A DNA stretch of 64,000 nucleotides from Streptomyces fragilis. GTDB taxonomy: Bacteria; Actinomycetota; Actinomycetes; Streptomycetales; Streptomycetaceae. Shown here one piece after another: positions 19,069-27,189 of the stretch. The stretch lies in NCBI RefSeq assembly GCF_003112515.1, contig NZ_BEVZ01000001.1:62001-126000 (forward strand), read 5' to 3'. The notes below the pieces were generated by a model. It was not told the DNA's origin. It searched no databases and saw nothing but the letters and a program-made list of their open reading frames with translations. Position numbers and translations under genes: made by a program. Numbering within the stretch: the stretch's first letter is position 1; each line of letters starts with the position of its first letter.

Positions 19069-21240
19069 AGTCACTCGCGCTCGGCGGAGTGAGTGAGCAA
19101 CACGTTGGCGCAGTCGCCGATCAGGTCGACCGTGAGCTCTCAGCCCTGATGTGGCAGGGAAGAGAAGAAACGTGATGTGAGGAGGACAACTCCGCCTCGC
19201 TCTTCGGCTTGTCCAGCGCATTCCCGGTGTTCACCTCCACCAGCAGGCCGACGCCGAGTTGCGCCACGATCCGAAGCGTCGGCAGGGTCGGCCGCCTGTA
19301 GGCCGGTACCCCCCTCTTGTCTGCCCCGAGGGCTGTCATGACGTCCTTCCAGGCGCCCTCCTTCCACCACGTCAACTGGCGTTCGCGGATGGCGTTCACC
19401 GGACCGAAGGTCAGCGGCATACCCACCCAGGACAGACCGTGGCGCAGGCGGTGCAGCATTCCCCTGTACTGCTCACGGATGTCGTACTTGCCAGCGAAGT
19501 GTTTCCTGCGCCGGCCGTGGAAGTAGCCACGCAGCACTTCGAGGACGGTCTCCCATTCCTCGTCGGTCGGATCCGGCGGGACGAGCATCCCCGTCTCGTG
19601 GTGCCAGTCGGTCACCTCGCACCGGACGCCGGGCTTCGCCGTGTTCTCCACGGGGCCGGGGTGAATCTCCAGCTTCAGCATGGCGAAGATGTCCGCCCGC
19701 TCCTCGGGCGTCATGGTGTCCAGGTGCTCGGGGGCGTTGCTGACGATGCCCACGAGACGGCGGACCCGGTCCTCCTGCTCGGCATGCTGGTCGAGCCACT
19801 GCTGGGCGATGGCCCTCTCCTTTGCCAGCCGCTGCTTCTCCCCTTCAAGACTCCTGACGGCCGCGTCGAGCACCTGCGGGGAGACGCCCGCGCGGACGTA
19901 CTCAGGCACGCGCTGCTGAAGGAGGGTCTCCTGCTGCGCGATCTGCTCGGTGTAGGCGTGGACGCGCGCCTCGTACTTCGCGCGGTCCCCGGGCAGGGTC
20001 CTGACGCGTTCCCCGGCCATGTCGCGCAGCCGGCGCTCGTCCTTGAGAAGTCCGCTGAGCGGCGTCCACACAGCCTCTTCGATCTCGTCGGCTCCGAAGG
20101 AGGGCTCACCGCACGAAGCGCCCTTGACCGTGAGTCCGTTGCACCGGTAGGCCCGCCGCTCGGCGGTGCCACCGCCGACGTAGTCCTGTCCGCAGCGGCC
20201 CTTGATGTGGTTCGACAAGGGGTAGGGGCGGTCGGCTTTCCGGGCGTTCCTGAAGCCCACTTCCTTGAGCCTCTCGACCAGGGTGTTGGCGCGAGCCTCG
20301 TCGAAGATGCGGGGTACGGCGATCTTGAGGGTCTCGCCGTGGACGGGGCTGCCGTCCTCGTGGCGCAGGGTGGTGTTCTTCCCGTTGCCGCGGTTGGCCT
20401 TCCGGTAGAGGACGTATCCGTGCTGGATGGACTCGTGGCGCAGCCGGGCGCGGAGGTTGGCGGCCGACCAGGGGACCCCGCTGCGGGTGTAGTGCTTGCG
20501 CCGGTTCAGTTCTTCGGCGGTCTCGCTGATGTTGAGGCCGTCGTCCACGAGAAGGGCGACGGCGACGGACAGCACCATCGCCTCATGGGAGTCGGTCACG
20601 AGGACGGTGAACTTCTTCCGCCTGCGTTCGGCGACGAGGGGCGAATTCTCGGCGATGCGGTATCCGTACGGGGCGGGACCGCCGGGCCAGCCTCCGTAGC
20701 TGATCTTGAGCTCGCGGCCTGCGACGGTGCGTTCCTTGATGCGTCGCCACTCCGTCTCGGAGAAGGTGACGTACTGCATGAACTGCTGCCAGCCGTTCTC
20801 GGTGGAGGTGTCGATGCCCTCCGCGACCGAGATGAAGTGGATGCCGATGTCCGCCATGTTCCAGGCCCACTGGTAAGCCGCCCTGGCGGTGCGGCCGATG
20901 CGGTCGACCTTGGGGACGAGGATGCGGTTGAAGTTCTGGCCCTTGCCGTCAGCGACAAGGCGGTCCATGTCGGGTCGGCTCTCCAAGGCTCCGGAGGCGG
21001 CCCCGTCCACGTAGTCGTCGTAGAGCGTGGTCCCAGGGTGGCGGGAGAGCCACTCGTTGCAGATCCGGTCCTGCTCTTCCAGGCCGAAGCCGTCGAGTTG
21101 GTCCGGGGTGGATACGCGCCGGTACTTGGCGACGACGAGCGCCGCCGTTTCCTGGGCGCGCGGGCGTGCCACAATCGGCATGGTTCAGTCCTCCGCGACT
21201 GTTCCCTCCCCGGGGTGTTCCCGCACCGCCGGGTTGGTGT
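19069..21240. mobile_element. Serine-integrase element or remnant, approximate limits
   Basis: The stretch holds only the large serine recombinase gene, is less GC-biased at third codon positions than its surroundings, and ends on the left exactly at the break in the P450 fragment. No capsid, conjugation or replication gene is present, so this is a minimal or decayed element. The right limit is uncertain: I find no repeat of the left junction and no 5' half of the broken P450. Confidence 0.4.
19121..21181 (-). CDS. Large serine recombinase with transposase-like C-terminal tail
   Basis: The 686-residue protein has an N-terminal resolvase domain with the catalytic Ser24 in KYRRVSTPDQ, the Arg-rich active-site stretch KVDRIGR, and a recombinase domain (about 180-300). 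A zinc-ribbon region (about 325-370) is degenerate: GRCGQD has one Cys where two are usual. A coiled coil follows (about 400-460). Residues 538-620 (DEEWETVLEVLRG, HRLRHGLSW, WWKEGAWKDV) resemble the N-terminal domain of IS5-type transposases (DUF4096), which is not part of the canonical integrase. ATG at 21181 has GGAGG 8 nt upstream. It probably catalyses attP x attB integration. No directionality factor is visible. Confidence 0.88.
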   Translation of the reverse strand: MPIVARPRAQETAALVVAKYRRVSTPDQLDGFGLEEQDRICNEWLSRHPGTTLYDDYVDGAASGALESRPDMDRLVADGKGQNFNRILVPKVDRIGRTARAAYQWAWNMADIGIHFISVAEGIDTSTENGWQQFMQYVTFSETEWRRIKERTVAGRELKISYGGWPGGPAPYGYRIAENSPLVAERRRKKFTVLVTDSHEAMVLSVAVALLVDDGLNISETAEELNRRKHYTRSGVPWSAANLRARLRHESIQHGYVLYRKANRGNGKNTTLRHEDGSPVHGETLKIAVPRIFDEARANTLVERLKEVGFRNARKADRPYPLSNHIKGRCGQDYVGGGTAERRAYRCNGLTVKGASCGEPSFGADEIEEAVWTPLSGLLKDERRLRDMAGERVRTLPGDRAKYEARVHAYTEQIAQQETLLQQRVPEYVRAGVSPQVLDAAVRSLEGEKQRLAKERAIAQQWLDQHAEQEDRVRRLVGIVSNAPEHLDTMTPEERADIFAMLKLEIHPGPVENTAKPGVRCEVTDWHHETGMLVPPDPTDEEWETVLEVLRGYFHGRRRKHFAGKYDIREQYRGMLHRLRHGLSWVGMPLTFGPVNAIRERQLTWWKEGAWKDVMTALGADKRGVPAYRRPTLPTLRIVAQLGVGLLVEVNTGNALDKPKSEAELSSSHHVSSLPCHIRAESSRST

Positions 21241-21276
21241 CGGCCCTCGTCCGCTCCTCGGAGCGGACGAGGGCCG
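21241..21276 (+). terminator. 16-bp inverted repeat between recombinase and P450
   Basis: A perfect 16-bp stem (21241-21256 with 21261-21276) and 4-nt loop are followed on the plus strand by GTGCTGTTTTG, as in an intrinsic terminator. No plus-strand gene lies upstream to be terminated, so it may be left from a lost gene or be part of an attachment site. The rest of 21182-21560 contains the P450 promoter and no gene. Confidence 0.5.
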
Positions 21277-21560
21277 GTGCTGTTTTGTGGCAAAAGCTAC
21301 CCGTACGAGCCCGACGAAGAGGGCTTGTCGGAACCTTCTCGCTCGAACGGGAGAAGTGGTGGCCAGGCGGGCCTGGGCAACGGCCCGCCGGGGCCGCCGG
21401 CACCGCGCTCCGCGAGTGATTGCCGTTCATCCGAACGAGTTAGCGGCGCTTACCGGACATCACGACTGGAGCAGCACGACTGCCGGCGGCTCCGCCGTGA
21501 GCAGGCACTGCGCCTGAGCATGGGTCCCTCGGTTACCGGGCGGGAGGTACCGTCCCCTGT

Positions 21561-22808
21561 GTGAGTGGCGATGTGGTTCCTGAACTCTTCTCGTGGTCGT
21601 TCGCGAGCAACCCGTACCCGGCCTACGGGCAGCTGCGGGAATCGTCTCCGGTGTACTGGACCCGCCTCCCCAGCGGGGTCGAGGCGTGGCTGGTGACGCG
21701 ATACGCGGACGCGCGGGCGGCCCTGGCAGACCAGCGTCTGTCGAAGAATCCGGTGCACCACGCCGAAGACGCCGAGGGTCGCGGGAAGACCGGCATCCCG
21801 GGCGAACGAAGTGCCAACGTGATGACGCACCTGCTGAACATCGACCCGCCTGATCACACCCGGTTGCGCCGACTGGTTTCCAAGGCATTCACTCCCAAGC
21901 GGGTGGCTGCTTTCGAACCGCGGGTGCAGGAGCTGACGGATCGCCTTCTGGATGGTTTCGCCGATCGGGGAAGCGCCGACCTGATCCACGAGTTCGCGTT
22001 CCCTCTGCCGATTTACGCGATCTGTGATCTGCTCGGCGTTCCGCAGGAGGACCAGGACGACTTGCGGGACTGGGCGGGCATGATGATCCGCCACGGTTCC
22101 GGGCCGCGCGGCGGGGTGGCGCGGGCGGTGAAGAGGATTCGCGCGTACCTGGCGGAGCTGATTCACCGCAAGCGGGGAGCGCTGGGGGACGACCTGATCT
22201 CCGGGCTCATCCGGGCGAGCGATCACGGCGAGCATCTCAGCGAGGACGAGGTGGTCGCGATGTGCTTCGTGCTGTTGTTCGCGGGTTTCGAGACGACCAT
22301 CAATCTGGTGGGTAACGGGGCACTGGCGTTGCTGCGGAATCCGGAGCAGCGGGCGGTGTTCCAGTCGGCCCTGGAGGCCGGCGATACGGAGCTGCTGGAT
22401 TCGGCGGTCGAGGAGTTGATCCGCTTCGACGGTCCGGTGGAAATCGCAACCTGGCGTTATGCGCGTGAGGCCGTGGAGATCGGCGGCGAGAGGATCGCGC
22501 CGGGCGATCCGGTGCTGGTGGTGCTGGCGGCTGCGGACCGTGATCCGGCCCGGTTCGGGGAGCCTGACCTGCTCGACCTGGGCCGGCAGGACAACCAGCA
22601 CCTCGGGTACGGCCATGGCATCCACTACTGCCTGGGGGCGCCTCTGGCGCGGCTGGAGGGGCGGGTGGCGCTGGGGTCGCTGTTCACCCGGCTGCCGGAT
22701 CTGCGGCCGGCTGTGGAACCGGAGGAGCTGCGCTGGCGGGGAGGGTTGATCATGCGGGGTGTACGGACGCTGCCGGTGGAGTTCACCCCCCGTATCGCGG
22801 AAAGCTGA
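21561..22808 (+). CDS. Cytochrome P450, CYP107-like
   Basis: The 415-residue protein is a soluble class I P450 monooxygenase. It shows the I-helix oxygen-binding motif AGFETT, the K-helix ExxR (EELIR) and the heme loop LGYGHGIHYCLG with Cys357 as the iron ligand; the usual Phe at the start of that loop is Leu here. It needs a ferredoxin and reductase encoded elsewhere. GTG at 21561 follows GGGAGG at a long 13-nt distance; GTG at 21573 is an alternative. It is convergent with mazG and next to the recombinase scar. It could be the CYP107U orthologue that sits beside rpfC in S. coelicolor; this is from memory. The substrate is unknown. Confidence 0.88.
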   Translation: MSGDVVPELFSWSFASNPYPAYGQLRESSPVYWTRLPSGVEAWLVTRYADARAALADQRLSKNPVHHAEDAEGRGKTGIPGERSANVMTHLLNIDPPDHTRLRRLVSKAFTPKRVAAFEPRVQELTDRLLDGFADRGSADLIHEFAFPLPIYAICDLLGVPQEDQDDLRDWAGMMIRHGSGPRGGVARAVKRIRAYLAELIHRKRGALGDDLISGLIRASDHGEHLSEDEVVAMCFVLLFAGFETTINLVGNGALALLRNPEQRAVFQSALEAGDTELLDSAVEELIRFDGPVEIATWRYAREAVEIGGERIAPGDPVLVVLAAADRDPARFGEPDLLDLGRQDNQHLGYGHGIHYCLGAPLARLEGRVALGSLFTRLPDLRPAVEPEELRWRGGLIMRGVRTLPVEFTPRIAES

Positions 22809-22922
22809 GTCCCCCTCGCCCGACGCGCGGATCAGGCCCACGCCGCTCCGTCCTGCGGGCATTCGTGCCGCTGGGCGACGGTGCCCCTGCTCAGGAGACG
22901 TGAGGGCGGCGCGGGACCGGGT

Positions 22923-23909
22923 TCAGGCGTTCGGGGGGCCCGCTGCCTCGGCGGTGCGGATGGCGTCGCGGTAGGCGCGGGCGGCGGCGCGCAGCGCGGA
23001 CTCCGGGTCGACGCCCGCCTCCTCCGCGCGGACCGCGAGGGTCAGCAGCTCGTAGCCGACGCCCTCACCCGCCGGGAGCGCCGCGTCGAGTCCCGCCTTG
23101 CGGGCCCGCGACGCCAGTTTGGCGGTGAGTGCCAGCGCCGGCTGCCCGAGCGGCACCCCCTCGGTGACCGAGGACCGCTGCTTCTCGACCGCCTTGGTGC
23201 GCAGCCAGTGCTCCTCCACCTCCTCCGGCGTCGCCGCGGACTCCTCGCCGAAGACGTGCGGATGCCGGTGGATCAGCTTGGCGACCAGGCCGCCCGCCAC
23301 GTCGTCCACGGAGAACGGCTCCTCGGCGTCCTCCTCGGCCATCCGGGCGTGGAAGACGACCTGCAGCAGCACGTCCCCCAGCTCCTCGCGCAGTTCCTCG
23401 CGGTTGCCCGTCTCGATCGCCTCGACCAGCTCGTACGCCTCCTCCAGCGCGTACTTGGCGAGGCCCTCGTGGGTCTGCCGGGAGGTCCACGGGCAGTCGG
23501 TGCGGACCCGGTCCATCACCGCGACCAGGTCCAGGAGCCGCGCTCCGGGCAGGTCGTAGGAGGCGGGCAGCAGTTCCAGGTCGGGCATCGCGACGCGGCC
23601 GGAGCCGGCCATCCGGGCCAGGCCGTCGGTCAGCGCGGGCTCTCCCTCGCCGCCGGCGACCACCACCACGGTGCGCCCGCCGGCCGCCGCGTCCACCAGC
23701 TCCTGGGCGGAGGGCGAGGCCTCCTCCACCGTCACCCCGGCCTCCCGCAGGTACGGCAGCTGCGGGTGCGTGCCGTCCGCGCAGAGCACCCGGTCCGCCT
23801 CGCGCAGGACGCGCCAGGCGGGCCAGGACAGCAGACCGGGGGCGACCCGGTGGCTGGTGGTGAGCAGGACGACGCGGCCGGGGGCGTCGGGCGAGGCGTT
23901 GGCGTTCAC
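22923..23909 (-). CDS. mazG: MazG nucleoside triphosphate pyrophosphohydrolase
   Basis: The 328-residue enzyme hydrolyses NTPs or dNTPs to NMP and pyrophosphate for nucleotide-pool cleaning. The MazG domain starts near residue 115 with the conserved DCPWTSRQTHEGLAKY and has the metal-binding EE-x-x-E series in EEAYELVEAI and EELREELGDVLLQVVFH. The first 110 residues resemble a shortened tetrapyrrole-methylase-like domain (LLTTSHRVAPGLLSWPAW), as in actinobacterial homologues. GTG at 23909 appears leaderless or nearly so. The gene follows the SurA-like lipoprotein gene on the same strand. Confidence 0.9.
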   Translation of the reverse strand: MNANASPDAPGRVVLLTTSHRVAPGLLSWPAWRVLREADRVLCADGTHPQLPYLREAGVTVEEASPSAQELVDAAAGGRTVVVVAGGEGEPALTDGLARMAGSGRVAMPDLELLPASYDLPGARLLDLVAVMDRVRTDCPWTSRQTHEGLAKYALEEAYELVEAIETGNREELREELGDVLLQVVFHARMAEEDAEEPFSVDDVAGGLVAKLIHRHPHVFGEESAATPEEVEEHWLRTKAVEKQRSSVTEGVPLGQPALALTAKLASRARKAGLDAALPAGEGVGYELLTLAVRAEEAGVDPESALRAAARAYRDAIRTAEAAGPPNA

Positions 23910-23915
23910 CCTTCG

Positions 23916-23921
23916 AACGTA
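23916..23921 (-). promoter_or_regulatory. Candidate -10 box for a leaderless mazG transcript
   Basis: On the minus strand TACGTT lies exactly 6 nt before the GTG of mazG, the position expected for a TANNNT box whose transcript starts at the start codon. The only ribosome-site-like bases (GAAGG) touch the GTG and are too close to act. Confidence 0.45.
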
Positions 23922-23961
23922 ACGCAGCGGTGCGCCGGCTCCCGCCCCCGGCCCCCTCGGC

Positions 23962-24585
23962 TCAGGCCTCGACGTCCCGCACCCACGGGGTCTTGAGGTC
24001 GACCCGCGCGCTCTTGTCGGCGTCCCAGGTCCCGTAGCGCGGGTTGAGCTCGACGCCGAGGTCCTTGGAGGCGTCGGCGAGCGCCTTGGTGAAGGCGGGG
24101 CTGTCGGTCTCGGTGCCGAGCCGCTGCGCCAGCTCGCCCGCGGCGACCTGCAGGCGCAGGTTCTCCTCCAGCCGCGCGGGAGCGACGCCGTACTGCTGGA
24201 GCCAGGTGTTCCGGAGCCCCTTCTCCCCGCCGAGCTGCCGCTCCAGGTTGGTCCGCAGGTCCTGGACCTCCTTGGGCGTGACGGTGACGCCCGCCTCCTC
24301 GGCGGCGTGGTGCAGCACCCGGTCGACGACCATGGACTGCACGGTGAACCGGGCCAGCGACCCGGACTGCGCGACGACCTGCCGGTACTGCTCGTCGTCG
24401 GGGACCACGGCGCGCTGGGCGTCGCGCACCTCGCGGACCCGCTCCTCGACCTGGGCCTGGGTGATCCGCTCCCCGCCCACCACGGCCGCGGCGCCCGGGT
24501 GCGCCTCGGTTCCGCAGGCGGTGAGCAGTGGCGCCGCGAAGGCGGCGGTGAGGAGGAGCGCGGTACGGCGACGGCGGCGTTGCAA
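23962..24585 (-). CDS. SurA-N-like secreted lipoprotein (chaperone-like)
   Basis: The 207-residue precursor has an RRRRR start, a hydrophobic signal and the lipobox LLTACG (lipidated Cys near residue 23). The mature part begins AAVVGGERITQAQVEERVREV, the opening of the SurA/PrsA N-terminal chaperone domain, and continues as helices with no rotamase domain. It probably helps fold exported proteins at the outer face of the membrane. The start is TTG at 24585-24583, with GGGAGG 5 nt upstream; the in-frame ATG at 24714 is not preceded by one. It is 52 nt upstream of mazG, so they may be co-transcribed. Confidence 0.85.
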   Translation of the reverse strand: MQRRRRRTALLLTAAFAAPLLTACGTEAHPGAAAVVGGERITQAQVEERVREVRDAQRAVVPDDEQYRQVVAQSGSLARFTVQSMVVDRVLHHAAEEAGVTVTPKEVQDLRTNLERQLGGEKGLRNTWLQQYGVAPARLEENLRLQVAAGELAQRLGTETDSPAFTKALADASKDLGVELNPRYGTWDADKSARVDLKTPWVRDVEA

Positions 24586-24840
24586 GGAAACCTCCCGTTG
24601 GAGTTTGTGCTTTGGTGCACAAAGTCTTGCGGTGATCGATGGTAGGCAGCGCCGGGGCTGTGAACCAGCCCCTGGCGCCAACGTCGTGCCAACGATCGGG
24701 AAGTCCCGCCGCAACCGGCGAGCGCCGCGCGTTGCCCGGACGGGTGCCCGCCCGTCCGGACGAGGCGGGTGTCGGCCCCCGGACCGGCCGCGGGGCGGCT
24801 GCGGGGTCGGCGCGGGGCCGACGCGGGGTCGGCCTCGGGG

Positions 24841-26388
24841 TCAGCCGCCCATCTGGCCGAGCCACTGGAGGGTGCGGCGCAGGTCGCCGACCAGGGGGTG
24901 GGCGGGGCCGTGCAGGCGTTCCACGTCCAGGGCCAGGCGGGCCAGGGTGTCGTGGGCGGCCTGGCGGTCGCCGAGGGCGAGCAGCAGGTGCCCGATGCGG
25001 CGGCGCAGGTCGTGGGCGCGGGCCGGGTCGCCGCCGGCGTACGGGTTCTCGTAGGCGGGCAGCAGCGCGCGGTACTCGGCGAGCGCGGCGGTGGCCTCGC
25101 CGAGCTGCTCCAGGCACAGCGCGGCGTCGAAGCGGAAGCCGAGCGCCTGCCGGTCGTCGTGTCCGGCCTCGGCGGCGCGTTCCTCGGCGAGGCGGCGCAG
25201 CTCGGGCAGGGCGCGGCGGTACTGGCCGTCGTCCATCAGGGTGGCGGCGTACAGCTTGCGCAGGGTGCGCACCACCGGGGAGCGCTCGCCGTGCTGGTCG
25301 GCGGCGTCCGGGAGGATCGCGCCGAGGAGGTCCACGGCCTGGGTGATCCGCCCGTCGCCGAGGAGCCGCTTGACCTCGTCCACGGCGTCGGCCACGGCCG
25401 GCTTGGCCGCCCTGGAGGCCGCGGGGCCGACGGGGGGCGGCGGGGTGACGGGCCGCGGGGCGGGTGTGCGGGCGCGGTCGGGCCAGGGCGCGTGCGGGCG
25501 CAGGAAGGGCCGGGTGGGGTCCAGCGGCGCGCCGCTGGGCAGCCCTCGCTCCGGGAGCAGCGGCAGCAGCGCCTCGTAGACCTCCTGGGCGGAGGACGGG
25601 CGGTTCTGCGGGTCCTTCTCCAGCAGCCGCAGCACCAGGCGCTCCAGCGGCTCGGGCACCTCCGCGCGCAGCCGGCGCAGCGGCAGCGGCGGGTCGTAGA
25701 GGTGCCGGTGCAGGACGCCGAGCGCGGTGGTCCCGGCGAACGGGACCTCGCCGGAGAGGAGTTCGTGGAGCACCACGCCGAGCGCGTACAGGTCGGTGTA
25801 GGGGCCTACGGCGCCGCCCATGGCCTGCTCGGGCGCCATGTAGGCGGGCGAGCCGATGGGCGAGCCGGTGTGGGTGAGGCGGGTGGTGTCGGAATCCATC
25901 ACGGAGGCCACGCCGAGGTCCAGCACGGTCACCGTGCCGTCCTGCTTGACCATGACGTTCCGCGGCTTGAGGTCGCGGTGGACGATCGGCACCGCGTGCA
26001 CCGCGCTGAGCACCGCGCACAGCTGGGCGGCGACGGCGGTCGCCCACGGCCAGGGGTACGGGTCGTGCTCGGCGAGGTGGTCGGCGAGGTCCGCGCCGTC
26101 GACGTACTGCATGACCAGGAACAGGTCGTCCTGCTCGCTGCCCGCGTCGTGGACGGTGACCAGGCCGGGGTGGTCGACCTGGGCGGTGACCCGGCACTCG
26201 CGCAGGAAGCGGCGGCGCAGTTCCTCCGCCTCGGCCCCGGCGACCCGGTCGGGGCGCAGCAGCTTGACGGCGACGCGGCGGTCGAGACGTCGGTCGTAGG
26301 CGGTCCACACCTGGCCCATGCCGCCCTGCCCTATCAGCGTGGACAGCTCGTAGCGTCCGGCGACGACACGGCCGGTGGTGGTGGTCAC
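24841..26388 (-). CDS. Cytoplasmic Ser/Thr protein kinase, Hanks type
   Basis: The 515-residue kinase has a complete catalytic domain (about 12-275): glycine loop IGQGGMGQVW, Lys42 in AVKLL, catalytic loop VHRDLKPRNVM, the DFG position as DLG, and APEQ. There is no membrane segment or PASTA domain. A Pro-rich linker (about 285-340) leads to a helical C-terminal domain (about 345-515) with TPR-like repeats, perhaps for binding targets. GTG at 26388-26386 overlaps the stop of the upstream membrane-protein gene by 4 nt, so the two are coupled and may work together. Confidence 0.92.
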   Translation of the reverse strand: MTTTTGRVVAGRYELSTLIGQGGMGQVWTAYDRRLDRRVAVKLLRPDRVAGAEAEELRRRFLRECRVTAQVDHPGLVTVHDAGSEQDDLFLVMQYVDGADLADHLAEHDPYPWPWATAVAAQLCAVLSAVHAVPIVHRDLKPRNVMVKQDGTVTVLDLGVASVMDSDTTRLTHTGSPIGSPAYMAPEQAMGGAVGPYTDLYALGVVLHELLSGEVPFAGTTALGVLHRHLYDPPLPLRRLRAEVPEPLERLVLRLLEKDPQNRPSSAQEVYEALLPLLPERGLPSGAPLDPTRPFLRPHAPWPDRARTPAPRPVTPPPPVGPAASRAAKPAVADAVDEVKRLLGDGRITQAVDLLGAILPDAADQHGERSPVVRTLRKLYAATLMDDGQYRRALPELRRLAEERAAEAGHDDRQALGFRFDAALCLEQLGEATAALAEYRALLPAYENPYAGGDPARAHDLRRRIGHLLLALGDRQAAHDTLARLALDVERLHGPAHPLVGDLRRTLQWLGQMGG

Positions 26389-27044
26389 CTGACGTCCTCC
26401 GGGCCGCCGTCCTGCTTGCGCAGCAGTTCGCTGAGTTCGTCGAGCTCGGCGCGCACCTGGTCGATGCGGCCGCCGGGCGCGGGAGTGGTGGGCGGCGGGG
26501 GCGTGTGGGCCGCGGCCGGGGTGTGGCTCGGGGTGGGGGTGTGGTGGGGCGCGGGTGTGTGGCCGCCGCCGGACCAGGTGCCGGGCTGCTGCTGCGGGAG
26601 CACGGGGTAGCCGTAGGGGCCGGTGTTCTGCGGGTAGCCGTACGCCCTGGCGTGACCGTGCCCGTGCCCGTGCCCGGCGAGCGCGGCGTCCGCCTGCCGG
26701 CGCCGCTCGTCGAAGTGCCGGATGTCCGCGGCCAGGTAGTAGGAGACGACGGCGAGCATCGTGAGCAGCAGCAGCAGCACGCCGACCGTCTCGGCGGGGG
26801 TGTCGACCTCGTCGTCCGGCTCCGACAGCAGCAGCGCGACGGAGACCACCAGCAGGACGAAGGAGAGGCCGCAGAGCACCCAGTCGACGGTCTTGCGCGT
26901 GACGATCGCCAGCCGCAGCAGCGGGACCCACATCAGGAAGCCGATGCTGCCGAGCGCGATCGTCACGAAGAGGATCCGCAGGAAGACCAGCAGTCCGGTG
27001 GTCGGCGGCGGAGCGACCGGGTGGTGATGGCCCTGGCCCTGCAT
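26385..27044 (-). CDS. Four-helix membrane protein coupled to the kinase gene
   Basis: The 219-residue protein has four hydrophobic segments within the first 110 residues, then a cytoplasmic tail with four HG dipeptides (GHGHGHGH), many Pro, Tyr and His residues, and a short C-terminal coiled coil (IDQVRAELDELSELLRKQ). No known family is recognised. ATG at 27044 has AGGAG 5 nt upstream. Its 3' end overlaps the kinase gene by 4 nt, so I infer that it is the membrane partner or a substrate of that soluble kinase. Confidence 0.8.
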   Translation of the reverse strand: MQGQGHHHPVAPPPTTGLLVFLRILFVTIALGSIGFLMWVPLLRLAIVTRKTVDWVLCGLSFVLLVVSVALLLSEPDDEVDTPAETVGVLLLLLTMLAVVSYYLAADIRHFDERRRQADAALAGHGHGHGHARAYGYPQNTGPYGYPVLPQQQPGTWSGGGHTPAPHHTPTPSHTPAAAHTPPPPTTPAPGGRIDQVRAELDELSELLRKQDGGPEDVR

Positions 27045-27189
27045 GGCATCTCCTGTGTTGAATCGACGGCTTCGAGCAGGGTACTGGCCGGTTCGCGTGC
27101 CTGGCCCCGGAGTCCGGGATCCGTTTCCGGATCGCAGCCGGGGGTGGCGTGCGGGGGCGGCCGCGGAGGCGGCTGGGGGTGAGGGAGCG

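Noticed and set aside
18874..22808. An invertible switch that swaps the 3' end of the P450 gene, as the fragment and the intact gene lie in opposite directions around a recombinase
   Set aside because: Aligned codons of the two 3' ends differ at nearly every third position, so no crossover core or inverted site is seen, and large serine integrases do not normally invert. Two different P450s are the simpler explanation.
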